This document shows, piece after piece, positions 28,021 through 37,117 of a DNA stretch of 64,000 nucleotides (the first letter of the stretch is position 1; each line of letters begins with the position of its first letter). Under the pieces are notes generated by a model, which did no database searches, was not told where the DNA came from, and was given only the letters and a program-made list of their open reading frames with translations. Position numbers and translations under genes: made by a program. The DNA is from Candidatus Cloacimonadota bacterium (GTDB lineage Bacteria > Cloacimonadota > Cloacimonadia > Cloacimonadales > TCS61): NCBI GenBank assembly GCA_030445745.1, contig JASUTE010000001.1, positions 195,664-259,663 on the forward strand. The letters run 5' to 3'.

Positions 28021-30015
28021 ATGAACAGCAAAAACAATAATAAAAACCATAAAACCAGTTCCAATCACCACGCAATGATGATAAAAGATTTCCAAAAACG
28101 CTTCTGGATCTCTCTTATATTTACTTTGCCAGTATTATTGCTTTCGCCAATGATTCAGGATTTACTGAGCTACAAGCTAGACTTTAAATACTCAGCTTAC
28201 CTACTTTTTGCTCTATCTGCTTTTATTTTCTTTTATGGCGGTTGGCCCTTCCTAAAAGGAATGATACAAGAACTAAAGAAAAAACAACCCGGGATGATGA
28301 CGCTGATTTCAGTAGCTATAATAGTAGCTTTTGGTTATAGCACCGCCACAACTTTTGGTTTGGAAGGTAAAAAATTCTTTTGGGAATTAGCAACATTAAT
28401 AGTTGTAATGCTGTTGGGACACTGGATAGAGATGAAATCAGTGATGGGAGCTTCGCGTTCATTGGAAAAACTATTTGAGATGATGCCTGCAGAAGCACAC
28501 TTATTAAGCGATGGAGATACCAAAGATGTAAAAGTAGAGGATCTGAAAAAAGAGGACGTGGTTCTTGTCCGTCCCGGTGAAAAAATTCCAGTTGATGGTG
28601 TAATAGTGGACGGAGAAAGCAATATAAATGAATCTATGGTAACTGGAGAATCTAAACCTGTAAAAAAAGCAAAAGATGATAAAGTAATTGGCGGTACTAT
28701 AAACGGTAACGGCTCTTTGCAAATAAAAGTAAAGCAGGTGGGCGAAGATGCTTATCTAAGCAAGGTTATCAATATGGTTCGTGAAGCTCAGAATAAGAAG
28801 TCTAAAACCCAGCATCTGGCCGATAAATTAGCTTTTTGGCTAACTATTATAGCACTTACAGTAGGCGTAGGAACACTTTCAGTATGGCTGCTTTTAGGCA
28901 AACCTTTTGTTTTTGCCTTGGAACGTATGGCCAGTGTTATGGTGATAACTTGCCCTCATGCTTTGGGATTAGCTGTGCCTTTGGTTGTGGCTATTTCTAC
29001 TACACTTTCAGCTCAGAATGGTCTGCTAATAAGAAATAGGACAGCCTTCGAAAATTCACGAAAAATAACATTACTTGCTTTCGATAAAACCGGCACCCTT
29101 ACTAAGGGTAATTTTGGTGTAACTCGCTACAAATCAGTATGCTCTGAGCTATCCGACCAAGATTTGTTAAGATTAGCTGGTGCTTTGGAAGCTAAATCGG
29201 AGCACTCTTTGGCTATGGGTATTATGGATAAAATTAAGCAAGAAGAAATCGAAGTGCCAGAGGCTGAAGATTTTAATGCCATTACCGGCAAAGGTATAGA
29301 AGCTACTGTAGAAAACAAAAAAATTAAAGTAGTAAGCCCCCACTATGTTAAACAAAATAAGATCACCTTACCAGACGAAGCTACGGGAAATGAACAGGAG
29401 ACTGTGGTTTTTGTAATAATTGATGAAAAATTAGCCGGCTATATTACTTTGGCAGATGAAATTAGGGAAGAATCTTATCAAGCAGTTAAAACACTTAAAG
29501 AAAATGGACTGAAACTGTATATGATGACTGGGGATAATGAAAAAGTAGCTAAAAGTGTAAGTGATGAATTAGGGCTAGATGGTTATTTTGCCGAAATCTT
29601 GCCTGACCAAAAACTGGAAAAGATAAAAGAATTTCAGCAAAATGGAGAATTTGTGGCTATGACAGGAGATGGTATTAACGATGCCCCGGCACTGGCAACA
29701 GCCGATGTGGGAATTGCTATTGGCTCGGGAACAGATGTAGCAGCCGAAACAGCTGATATCATCCTGGTGAATAGTAACCCCCAAGATATTGCTGCGCTGG
29801 TAATATTTGGCAAAGAAACTTACAAAAAAATGACCCAAAACTTTGCCTGGGCTACTGGCTACAATGTTGTTGCTATCCCCTTGGCTGCGGGGGTTCTTTA
29901 TAATGCTGGAATCCTGATAAACCCCGCTTTAGGAGCATTACTTATGAGCCTTAGCACTGTTGTTGTTGCCCTAAATGCCCAATTGCTGAAAAGAAAAATG
30001 GTGATTGCACACTAG
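28021..30015 (+). CDS. copB: P1B-type copper-transporting ATPase (CopB-like)
   Basis: Heavy-metal efflux ATPase of 664 residues. The metal-binding membrane motif is 'TCPHALG' (CPH, type P1B-3), which is associated with CopB-like Cu(II)/Cu(I)/Ag(I) export rather than with CopA (CPC). Other elements: actuator 'TGES', phosphorylation site 'DKTGTLT', 'TGDN', and hinge 'MTGDGINDAPA'. There is no cysteine-type metal-binding domain at the amino end, only a short His/Asn-rich stretch (HKTSSNHH), as usual for CopB. It stands alone, without an adjacent regulator or chaperone. Confidence 0.93.
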   Translation: MNSKNNNKNHKTSSNHHAMMIKDFQKRFWISLIFTLPVLLLSPMIQDLLSYKLDFKYSAYLLFALSAFIFFYGGWPFLKGMIQELKKKQPGMMTLISVAIIVAFGYSTATTFGLEGKKFFWELATLIVVMLLGHWIEMKSVMGASRSLEKLFEMMPAEAHLLSDGDTKDVKVEDLKKEDVVLVRPGEKIPVDGVIVDGESNINESMVTGESKPVKKAKDDKVIGGTINGNGSLQIKVKQVGEDAYLSKVINMVREAQNKKSKTQHLADKLAFWLTIIALTVGVGTLSVWLLLGKPFVFALERMASVMVITCPHALGLAVPLVVAISTTLSAQNGLLIRNRTAFENSRKITLLAFDKTGTLTKGNFGVTRYKSVCSELSDQDLLRLAGALEAKSEHSLAMGIMDKIKQEEIEVPEAEDFNAITGKGIEATVENKKIKVVSPHYVKQNKITLPDEATGNEQETVVFVIIDEKLAGYITLADEIREESYQAVKTLKENGLKLYMMTGDNEKVAKSVSDELGLDGYFAEILPDQKLEKIKEFQQNGEFVAMTGDGINDAPALATADVGIAIGSGTDVAAETADIILVNSNPQDIAALVIFGKETYKKMTQNFAWATGYNVVAIPLAAGVLYNAGILINPALGALLMSLSTVVVALNAQLLKRKMVIAH

Positions 30016-30165
30016 AGAGGTATTTAAATATTAACCATTCTATTACTATCCAGTATTTATTTTAATATTTTTGCTTTTATATTTCCTACCCCCCCCCAGC
30101 AAAAAACTTGACGATAAAACCACTTACAAAATCCTTTTAAAAAATATACAAGGAGCTATATTACA

Positions 30166-31353
30166 ATGATAGAGGTAATTAAAGAGAAATGCACTGGCTG
30201 CCAACTTTGCCTGAAAGCTTGTGCTTACGATGCTATACAAATTGTTGACGATACAGCAGAAATCGATGCTGATAAATGCACACTTTGCGGAGCCTGTGTA
30301 AGTGTTTGTCCCGTGGAAGCAATTATTATAAGAAAATATGGTACCCACAGAGTGGACCGCAGCCAATATAATGGTGTTTGGATATTTGCCGAACAAAAAC
30401 ACGGCGAATTGCAACCAGTTGTAGCTGAACTGATGGGAAAAGGACGCCAGTTGGCCGATACCAAGGAAACTCAGCTAACTGCAGTACTATTTGGCTATCA
30501 AATAGAAAATCTGGCACCACAGCTAATAGCTTTGGGTGCCGATAAAGTTATCGTTGTCGACCAACCAGAACTGGAAAATTTCCTGGATATTCCCTACACG
30601 GACGCTTTTGTGGCGATTGCCGAAAAATACAAGCCAGAGATCATTCTTAGCGGAGCTACCGTTACCGGCCGCTCTTTTATTCCTCGTGTAGCTACCAAAT
30701 TACACACCGGCCTTACTGCCGATTGCACAGGTTTGGAAATCGATGCTGAAACTGGTAATTTGAAACAAACCCGCCCCGCTTTTGGTGGCAACATTATGGC
30801 TACCATCGTTACTCCAGACCACCTACCCCAAATGGCTACTGTACGCCATAAAGTTATGGATCCCGCTGTGCCCGATAACTCCAGAACTGGCGAAATTATT
30901 CAAGAAAATGTGGATCTTTCCAAGGCAACCAACTTTGCAGAATTCCTGGGTTATGAAGCTGATGAAACCCAAACTGTGAATCTTACCGAAGCTAACTTTG
31001 TTATCTCGGGCGGACGTGGCCTGAAAAAAGCTGAGAATTTCTCGCTTTTAAAAGAGTTAGCAGAATATTTGGATGCTGCTATTGGTGCTTCGCGTGCAGC
31101 TGTAGATGCCGAATGGATCACATACCCGCATCAGGTGGGGCAAACTGGGAAAACCATTAAACCCACGGTTTACATTGCTGTTGGTATTTCCGGCGCTATC
31201 CAGCACCTGGCTGGTATGCAGTCTGCGGACTATATCATCGCCATAAACAAAGACCCCGATGCGCCAATTTTCAAGGTTGCCGATCTAGGTTTAGTGGGCG
31301 ATCTGTTTGAAGTTATTCCAGAGGTTTTGAAAAAATTTAAAACAAATTCCTAA
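30166..31353 (+). CDS. etfA: Electron transfer flavoprotein alpha subunit fused to 2[4Fe-4S] ferredoxin
   Basis: EtfA of 395 residues with an amino-terminal ferredoxin: cluster motifs 'CTGCQLCLKAC' (from residue 10) and 'CTLCGACVSVCP' (from about 39). The ETF-alpha part has 'ADKVIVVDQPEL', 'SGATVTGRSFIPRVATKL', and the FAD-binding C-terminal 'ISGGRGL', 'VGQTGKTIKPTVYIAVGISG' and 'AIQHLAGMQ'. The ferredoxin-EtfA fusion is known from flavin-based bifurcating enzymes such as CarE and LctC. Unlike those, no etfB or dehydrogenase gene is next to it: upstream is copB after 150 non-coding bases, downstream the amidohydrolase-like gene. AAGGAG lies 10 nt before the ATG. Confidence 0.94.
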   Translation: MIEVIKEKCTGCQLCLKACAYDAIQIVDDTAEIDADKCTLCGACVSVCPVEAIIIRKYGTHRVDRSQYNGVWIFAEQKHGELQPVVAELMGKGRQLADTKETQLTAVLFGYQIENLAPQLIALGADKVIVVDQPELENFLDIPYTDAFVAIAEKYKPEIILSGATVTGRSFIPRVATKLHTGLTADCTGLEIDAETGNLKQTRPAFGGNIMATIVTPDHLPQMATVRHKVMDPAVPDNSRTGEIIQENVDLSKATNFAEFLGYEADETQTVNLTEANFVISGGRGLKKAENFSLLKELAEYLDAAIGASRAAVDAEWITYPHQVGQTGKTIKPTVYIAVGISGAIQHLAGMQSADYIIAINKDPDAPIFKVADLGLVGDLFEVIPEVLKKFKTNS

Positions 31354-31373
31354 ACACTTCAAAAGAGGGATGA

Positions 31374-32213
31374 ATGCAGACTAAAACTGATATCACCGTG
31401 TTTTCTTCCGATAAAATAAAAAAGAAAGCAGGGGCAGATTTAAAAAGCCAATTTCTAAAAAATGATTTGGAAATTACAGATTCAGTTAGTTATTCCCCAA
31501 TCATAAACAGCTACGACTACTTGATAGGAAGCTGGGTGCCGCGTTCTGGCAACAACCCACCTTTCCAAACCACCGATATCTGGGTAGAAGAGATGAAAAC
31601 CTCTGCTTCTTATTTGGCACGTAACAAAATTTGGAAATATAACAGTAGCTGGGATCTTACTAAAGGTAGAGCAAACCCACTTTCCAATTTAGGTGTCTAC
31701 AAAAATATTTTCTGGGACTCCGTGGCGGTGCAGGACCAAGAACCGAAGCAAAATCAGGAGTATTATCAGAGTTTTCCCATTAAAATTATAGCAAAATACC
31801 CGCAGTGCCACTCGCTTTCTCTGGGAAACTGGTGGGGCGGCAAAACTGCCAAAGAGATTTACAAGATGTGTACCGAAAATGCTGCTAAAGCATTGTTCTT
31901 ACCACCTACTTTTGGCAAACTAACCAACAATGCACCGCATCTACTGGCTACCCGCCAACTGTATTCCGATCCATTTGTGAATTTAACTAAGATAGAACAA
32001 AACGACATAAAATTATTAGTATATAATGGCAAGCCAATCTTTGGCGATGTCAACTTGCTTAAATCCTATCAAATTCGAAAAGCAAACTACTATTTCTTTT
32101 CAGTTGATAATCAGGAAAAATGTGTATACGACCATCCGGAAAAAACAACAGATAAAATAGACGAAATTCTGGGTTATCAAAAAGATTTCCCCTATTTAAC
32201 CTACCATGCTTAA
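31374..32213 (+). CDS. Degenerate amidohydrolase-like protein lacking metal ligands and barrel centre
   Basis: Open frame of 279 residues. Two parts resemble the cytosine-deaminase-like amidohydrolase superfamily: an amino part with 'IINSYDYLIGSWVPRSG' where the family has INSHDHL..., followed by 'LGVYKNIFWDSVAVQDQ' (family: YKNLLxGVTTVxHH), and a carboxyl part 'EIYKMCTENAAKALFL' plus 'DIKLLVYNGKPIFGD' (family: xTINPAKxxGL; LLVxxGxPxxGD). Both metal-binding His of HxH are Tyr (47 and 49), and the roughly 130-residue centre with the further His and the catalytic Asp is missing; the join falls near residues 157-162. It therefore cannot be a normal hydrolase, yet the frame is uninterrupted. Follows etfA by 20 nt and overlaps queE by 8 nt. 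Function unknown. Confidence 0.65.
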   Translation: MQTKTDITVFSSDKIKKKAGADLKSQFLKNDLEITDSVSYSPIINSYDYLIGSWVPRSGNNPPFQTTDIWVEEMKTSASYLARNKIWKYNSSWDLTKGRANPLSNLGVYKNIFWDSVAVQDQEPKQNQEYYQSFPIKIIAKYPQCHSLSLGNWWGGKTAKEIYKMCTENAAKALFLPPTFGKLTNNAPHLLATRQLYSDPFVNLTKIEQNDIKLLVYNGKPIFGDVNLLKSYQIRKANYYFFSVDNQEKCVYDHPEKTTDKIDEILGYQKDFPYLTYHA

Positions 32214-32847
32214 ACTAGCCGAAATATTTTACAGTCTACAAGGCGAATCCACTTTTGTTGGTCTGCCCTGTATATTTATACGCTTAGCCGGTTGCAACCT
32301 GCGCTGCAGCTATTGTGATACTAAATATGCCTATTTGGTAAAATTTCAAATGAACAATGATGAGATCTTACAAAAAGTACAGCAATACGAACCAGTGAAA
32401 TTGGTAGAAATAACCGGTGGTGAGCCACTGGTACAGGTGGAAGTTTACCATCTAATTCAAAAATTACATTCCCAAAATTATAAAATTCTGTTGGAAACGA
32501 ACGGTACACTGCTGCTAAAGCAAGTTCCCGATTACGTTCACAAAATAGTGGATATAAAATGTCCCGGCAGCGGTGAAGCAGGTAGTTTCAAAGAGGAGAA
32601 TCTGCAATTTTTGCGAAAGAATAGAGATGAGATCAAGTTCGTGCTTTCTGGCAGAGACGATTACGAATTTGCCCGCCGCAAAATTTCCGAATACAATTTA
32701 AGGGGTTACAAAATCCTGTTTTCAACAGTATTTGGCAAGTTGCAGCCAGCTAGATTGGCTAAGTGGATCATAGAAGATAAACTACCAGTGCGCCTGCAGC
32801 TACAACTGCATAAATATATATGGTCTCCAGATAAAAAAGGCGTTTAA
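32206..32847 (+). CDS. queE: 7-carboxy-7-deazaguanine synthase
   Basis: Radical SAM enzyme of 213 residues in the queuosine/7-deazaguanine pathway, converting carboxytetrahydropterin to CDG. The cluster motif is 'CNLRCSYC' with the standard CxxxCxxC spacing (Cys31, Cys35 and Cys38), preceded by 'YSLQGES' and followed by 'EITGGEP'. A late 'DIKCPGSGE' is typical of QueE. It overlaps the end of the amidohydrolase-like gene by 8 nt. No other queuosine gene and no preQ1 riboswitch were seen in the window. Its 3' end overlaps convergent yigZ by 4 nt. Confidence 0.94.
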   Translation: MLKLAEIFYSLQGESTFVGLPCIFIRLAGCNLRCSYCDTKYAYLVKFQMNNDEILQKVQQYEPVKLVEITGGEPLVQVEVYHLIQKLHSQNYKILLETNGTLLLKQVPDYVHKIVDIKCPGSGEAGSFKEENLQFLRKNRDEIKFVLSGRDDYEFARRKISEYNLRGYKILFSTVFGKLQPARLAKWIIEDKLPVRLQLQLHKYIWSPDKKGV

Positions 32848-33464
32848 CCTAGCTTCAGCTTCCCAACTTTTTCCAATTCCTGCAAATAATTTCGTAATGG
32901 TTTCTGCAAATGCTCTTCTACCTGTACCACCAGTTGCACCTCAGCACCATATTGAATGTCTATAATCTGTCCCAGCTGCTCTTTGATGTTATATTTCAGC
33001 GGTTCGATAAAATCGTAGGTGGTGGTAACCTTGAACTCTACAGTTTTTACTATTTTTTTTAGCGGTTTTTGCTGAATAGCCGCTTCGGTAGTTTGGCCAT
33101 AGGCTTCTATTAACCCGCGAATGCCGAGCTTAACTCCGCCAAAATAGCGCGTAACCACAGCAGCGATATTGGTCATATCGTACTTTTTTAAAGCGTTTAA
33201 TATGGGTTTGCCAGCTGTACCGGAAGGCTCACTAGCATCGGAGCTGTGGTAGGTTTGCCCATTATCGCCCACAATATAAGCCCAACAGTTATGGGTAGCA
33301 TTTTTATGTTCTTCCGAAATCTGGGAAATAAACTGTTTAGCCGCTTCTATAGTTTCCACATAAGCTAAATGTGCGATAAATTCCGAGCGCTTTATCTTGC
33401 AACTGTATTCACGTTTTTGGGCGATAGAATAGAAATAGTTCAAACTATGTCTCTTAATACTCAA
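32844..33464 (-). CDS. yigZ: YigZ/IMPACT family protein
   Basis: UPF0029 (IMPACT) protein of 206 residues: the amino domain has 'SEFIAHL', 'ATHNCWAYIVG', 'DASEPSGTAGKPIL' and 'TRYFGGVKLGIRGLIEAY', and a ferredoxin-like C-terminal domain follows (about 135-200). Role unresolved in bacteria; the mammalian homologue regulates translation. The start is TTG at 33464, with AGGA about 6 nt upstream; there is no in-frame ATG before the conserved core. Its first 11 bases overlap the end of the SNF2 gene, so it is coupled to it. Confidence 0.9.
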   Translation of the reverse strand: MSIKRHSLNYFYSIAQKREYSCKIKRSEFIAHLAYVETIEAAKQFISQISEEHKNATHNCWAYIVGDNGQTYHSSDASEPSGTAGKPILNALKKYDMTNIAAVVTRYFGGVKLGIRGLIEAYGQTTEAAIQQKPLKKIVKTVEFKVTTTYDFIEPLKYNIKEQLGQIIDIQYGAEVQLVVQVEEHLQKPLRNYLQELEKVGKLKLG

Positions 33465-36400
33465 AAAGTTCCTGCAGCTGATCAGGTGTCATCTTTTTGA
33501 TAACATTTTGTCCCTGCTCGATCAGGTTTTCGAATAGTTCACGTTTTTTTTGCTGTAAATCCAATATTTTTTCTTCTATTGTACCCTGGGTTATCATTTT
33601 ATACACCATCACCTTTTTAGTTTGCCCAATACGATGGGCCCGGTCTATTGCCTGGTTTTCGCCCATGGGATTCCACCAAGGGTCGGTTATCAGCACTGTA
33701 TCAGCCGCAGTTAAATTCAACCCGTATCCACCCGTTTTCAGGCTAATTAAGAATGCTCGTATTTTGTTACTGTTGTTAAAGTTATCTATCCGTTTCTGGC
33801 GATGTTTAGTAGAGCCATCCATGTATTCGAAAGGAATATCCAGCTCTGTCATCATCTCTTTCAGCACCTTTAACATCTGGACAAATTGGCTGAAAATAAG
33901 CAGTTTACGCCCACTTTCTTTAGCTTCCAGAATTATCTCGCGCATCAGCTCCATTTTACCAGAAAGTTCACTATCGGTTTTAGCAGTTTTGTCGTAAAGA
34001 TAGGGATGATCACAAATTTGACGCAACTTGGTAAGAGCTGCCAGTACGTGCATATAGGTCATGTCACCTGGAAATTTTTGAAACCCTTTTTTCACTTTAT
34101 CCAAAACTTGCAGATACATTTTTTCCTGAACTTGTGTAAGTTTGGAATAAGCAATCTGGATCTGTTTATCGGGCAACTCGATAAGCACATCTTGTTTCTT
34201 TCTTCTCAGAATAAAAGGCGAAATCATCTGGCTTAGGCGTTGTTGTGCTTTTTTATCTTGTTCATTGAACTCGGACTTGAACTTCCTATGTGGTGGCAGA
34301 TAGCCTGGTAGTAAAAAGTCGAAAATAGACCATAATTCCGAGGCATTGTTCTCGATTGGAGTACCAGAAAGCACCAGTTTATGCCTGGTTTTCAACTTTT
34401 TCACAGCTTTGGAACGTAGCGCTGCTGCATTTTTAATATGTTGGGCTTCATCCAGAATTATATAATCGAATTCTATTTCCGCCAGTTTTTTAATATCGTT
34501 TTGAATGATAGAGTAGGAAGCTAGCAACACATTCACGTTTAAATTATCCAGATAGCTGCGTCTTATCTTCTGGTTGCCTTCGTAGATAAGATAGCTGAGG
34601 CTGGGATTGAACTTTTTGATCTCTGCTGCCCAGTTATATAACAAAGTTTTGGGACAGATAACAATATTGCGCGAGGTGGAAGGTAGGTCGGAGAGAACTG
34701 AAATTGCCTGGATAGTTTTACCTAAGCCCATATCATCGGCCAGAATTCCGTTCAACCCATAATACTCCAGCATTTTTAGCCACTGGTATCCATTTTTTTG
34801 GTAACTACGCATCACTGGGCGCAAAACCGAAGGAACTTCGGTGGGTTCTGGCAGTTTCCGATTTATGATATTGGTAAACATATCTTCCAAAAACTGCTCT
34901 CCTTCTATCCTAATTCCCTTTTTAATTGAACTTAGCTGGTAAACATAGGGTAGATTGTAAATAGAGAGTTTGTAAGAATCCGATTTTTCTTTTTTACTCC
35001 TCTTCAATAGGTTTTCTATCTCATAGAAGGAATCTTTATTTTCAAAGTAGAGCAGGCGTCCATCTTCCAACTTCAGAAATTTCTCTTTGGTATTAAAAAA
35101 CTGTTTCAATTCATCGTGAGAAAAAGTGATATCTTTGTATTTATATTGAACTTGGTACTCGAACCAGTTGATATTTTCAGAACTTTGAGTTTTTATTATC
35201 GGTTTTAAATTAACTTTATATACAAATTCTTGTTTCAGTTCATCGGAAAGCACAATATTCCAACTAGGAAGTGCATTTTCGAAAATTGTTTTCTTCAGAG
35301 CGGCTATGTTATCTTCTCCCTGGAACAATAGCTGAGAATTTTCTTCAATACGGTTAGTTTCAGCTTCCGGTAGTTTTTCCAAAAATTCATAGATTTGATA
35401 TTTTATTTGTGGCGGAATATAGAACCAGGTAATTTGACTATTTTGGTCAAACCTCACCAATTCTGCCGGAAAGCGTACTACCGACATGGGAATGAGTACA
35501 TTATTGCCATAGTCTAACAGCCCATTCATTATTATTTTTTCACCTTCTTTGAACAGCCTAAAAGTTATGATTGGTGTATTGTGATATATTTCGGGGATTT
35601 GGATATCTTCGGCAAAATCGATGTAACATTTCATAAGCCCTAGCTGACGTGCAACCACAGAAGCCACATAAACCAGATCTTCCTTTTTTAAAATATAACC
35701 TTCATCGAATATTTGTTCCGCTACCTCTTTTGTAAAAGGCAGATTTATATTGTAAACTTGATTTTTATTGAAAATATAGGTGGTTTTTCCTACAAACACA
35801 GCTGAGATCTTTTCAGAAGGAGAAGCTTTGAATATAAATTCGTCTTCCTTATATCTGTTTACCTGGAAATTTAGATGATATTCCTGTTCGGAAAACTCAA
35901 GTTTATCTCCAGTCTCTTTTATAAATAGTTTATGCTGTAAGGTTTTCATGATAGGGAAAAACTGCACAAAATCCTTTTTATAAATAGTGAAAAAAGTTCC
36001 TTTGCGACTAAAAGAACATTTCTGTTGTTGCAGAAGTTTCAGAAATTCTATCTCCGATTCGGATAGCGCCGAGCTTTGTTTAGCTGCTTTTTCCAAAAGG
36101 GGAACATCTTCTTCTTTTACTTCACGGTTAGCAGCCAACAACGATATAATGCGAACCAGCATAGGTTTATAGGTAGGAAAATGGAAGCGTATTTTATCGG
36201 TTTTCCGATTAAAAATATCACTAATTTCTATAATCGCATTCAACACCACCCGCTGCCAGTATTCGTTATAGCTTAGCATCTTGGTTTGGTAAGTTTGTAC
36301 TACATTTTTTTCCAAAATATCGGTAGAAAGATTATAATAAGCATAATTCAATATGGAAAGATAGTGTGAGCAGACCTCAACATCACAGAGACTGCACTTA

Positions 36401-36615
36401 TGTGCGATAATTTTATGCTGTCTTTTGTCGTAGGTAATTTCTAAATCAGCTGGGAATTTCCGCCGATTTTGTGATTCGAAGCGGAAAACTGCATTCCCGG
36501 TTTCATCCAGAAATTTTTTATAGCTCACATCGTTCTTTTGCAGTGGTGTTATAGTGCTTTTAAAATACCAAGAATTTGAGTGCTCGTGATATTCCTTACC
36601 AAAAAGTCTGGCCAT
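33454..36615 (-). CDS. SNF2-family helicase with SWIM-type zinc finger
   Basis: Large Swi2/Snf2 ATPase of 1053 residues. A SWIM-like motif 'KCSLCDVEVCSHYL' lies at about residue 72. The long middle belongs to the bacterial SNF2-associated region. The helicase core has motif I 'DDMGLGKTIQ', II 'DEAQHIKN', III 'LSGTPIENN', V 'SLKTGGYGLNL' and VI 'QAIDRAHRIGQTKKV'. Such proteins translocate on double-stranded DNA, often with RNA polymerase or in repair; in some genomes they accompany restriction systems, but no other defence gene is adjacent here. GGAG lies before ATG 36615. Cotranscribed with yigZ. Confidence 0.93.
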   Translation of the reverse strand: MARLFGKEYHEHSNSWYFKSTITPLQKNDVSYKKFLDETGNAVFRFESQNRRKFPADLEITYDKRQHKIIAHKCSLCDVEVCSHYLSILNYAYYNLSTDILEKNVVQTYQTKMLSYNEYWQRVVLNAIIEISDIFNRKTDKIRFHFPTYKPMLVRIISLLAANREVKEEDVPLLEKAAKQSSALSESEIEFLKLLQQQKCSFSRKGTFFTIYKKDFVQFFPIMKTLQHKLFIKETGDKLEFSEQEYHLNFQVNRYKEDEFIFKASPSEKISAVFVGKTTYIFNKNQVYNINLPFTKEVAEQIFDEGYILKKEDLVYVASVVARQLGLMKCYIDFAEDIQIPEIYHNTPIITFRLFKEGEKIIMNGLLDYGNNVLIPMSVVRFPAELVRFDQNSQITWFYIPPQIKYQIYEFLEKLPEAETNRIEENSQLLFQGEDNIAALKKTIFENALPSWNIVLSDELKQEFVYKVNLKPIIKTQSSENINWFEYQVQYKYKDITFSHDELKQFFNTKEKFLKLEDGRLLYFENKDSFYEIENLLKRSKKEKSDSYKLSIYNLPYVYQLSSIKKGIRIEGEQFLEDMFTNIINRKLPEPTEVPSVLRPVMRSYQKNGYQWLKMLEYYGLNGILADDMGLGKTIQAISVLSDLPSTSRNIVICPKTLLYNWAAEIKKFNPSLSYLIYEGNQKIRRSYLDNLNVNVLLASYSIIQNDIKKLAEIEFDYIILDEAQHIKNAAALRSKAVKKLKTRHKLVLSGTPIENNASELWSIFDFLLPGYLPPHRKFKSEFNEQDKKAQQRLSQMISPFILRRKKQDVLIELPDKQIQIAYSKLTQVQEKMYLQVLDKVKKGFQKFPGDMTYMHVLAALTKLRQICDHPYLYDKTAKTDSELSGKMELMREIILEAKESGRKLLIFSQFVQMLKVLKEMMTELDIPFEYMDGSTKHRQKRIDNFNNSNKIRAFLISLKTGGYGLNLTAADTVLITDPWWNPMGENQAIDRAHRIGQTKKVMVYKMITQGTIEEKILDLQQKKRELFENLIEQGQNVIKKMTPDQLQELFEY

Positions 36616-36686
36616 AATTGCTCCTCAAAATAAAATAATTTGAAATATTATTACACTCTGTTTGTAGTCAAGTGTTAAAAAAATGG

Positions 36687-36719
36687 AAAAGGCGATAGTT
36701 ATTTCCAACTACCGCCTTT
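36687..36719. terminator. Terminator after the small membrane-anchored protein gene
   Basis: Inverted repeat AAAGGCGATAGTT (36688-36700) / AACTACCGCCTTT (36707-36719) with one bulge; T-rich on both outer sides. On the minus strand it follows the stop at 36742. It separates that gene from the SNF2 gene. Confidence 0.7.
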
Positions 36720-36741
36720 AATTTTATTTTCAGTTTAGTGG

Positions 36742-37062
36742 TTACTCTATAGAATAAAGCTTGATATCAACACAATTTTCTGGAAGAGCCGGATAGAAAT
36801 CTTCGATATAGTCGCGGATAGTGCTTTCCAGATCTTTATTTTTTTCTATAACCTGTTTGGGAAAACCAACTGAAATATGAGCTTGTTTCCAAGTTACATT
36901 TGTATTTACCTTGGGTTTTTCTCCCACAACATTTTCTAAATATTGTGGCAGAGTTTTAGATATCTCTATTGCCGATTTAATTCTTTCGAATATCTTAAAA
37001 CCGGAATAGGCTATTGTACCGAAAATAGCAAACTTGAATATTTTTTTACAGAATTTTTTCAT
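36742..37062 (-). CDS. Small membrane-anchored protein of unknown function
   Basis: Protein of 106 residues that I do not recognise. The first 10 residues are rich in Lys, followed by one hydrophobic segment (about 11-25), then a soluble mixed alpha/beta part ending 'DIKLYSIE'. The layout suggests a single-pass inner-membrane anchor with the bulk on one side. AGGGGAGG precedes the ATG. It lies 55 nt after the secreted protein gene and shares its downstream terminator, so the two are probably one transcript. Confidence 0.6.
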   Translation of the reverse strand: MKKFCKKIFKFAIFGTIAYSGFKIFERIKSAIEISKTLPQYLENVVGEKPKVNTNVTWKQAHISVGFPKQVIEKNKDLESTIRDYIEDFYPALPENCVDIKLYSIE

Positions 37063-37117
37063 TTTTCCTCCCCTTTAAGCTGAATTTTCTTGAGGGATTT
37101 TCTCTAAGAAATTAAAA

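Noticed and set aside
30108..30130. TTGACG before etfA as a promoter
   Set aside because: No acceptable -10 sequence at 16-18 nt; the etfA promoter remains unidentified.
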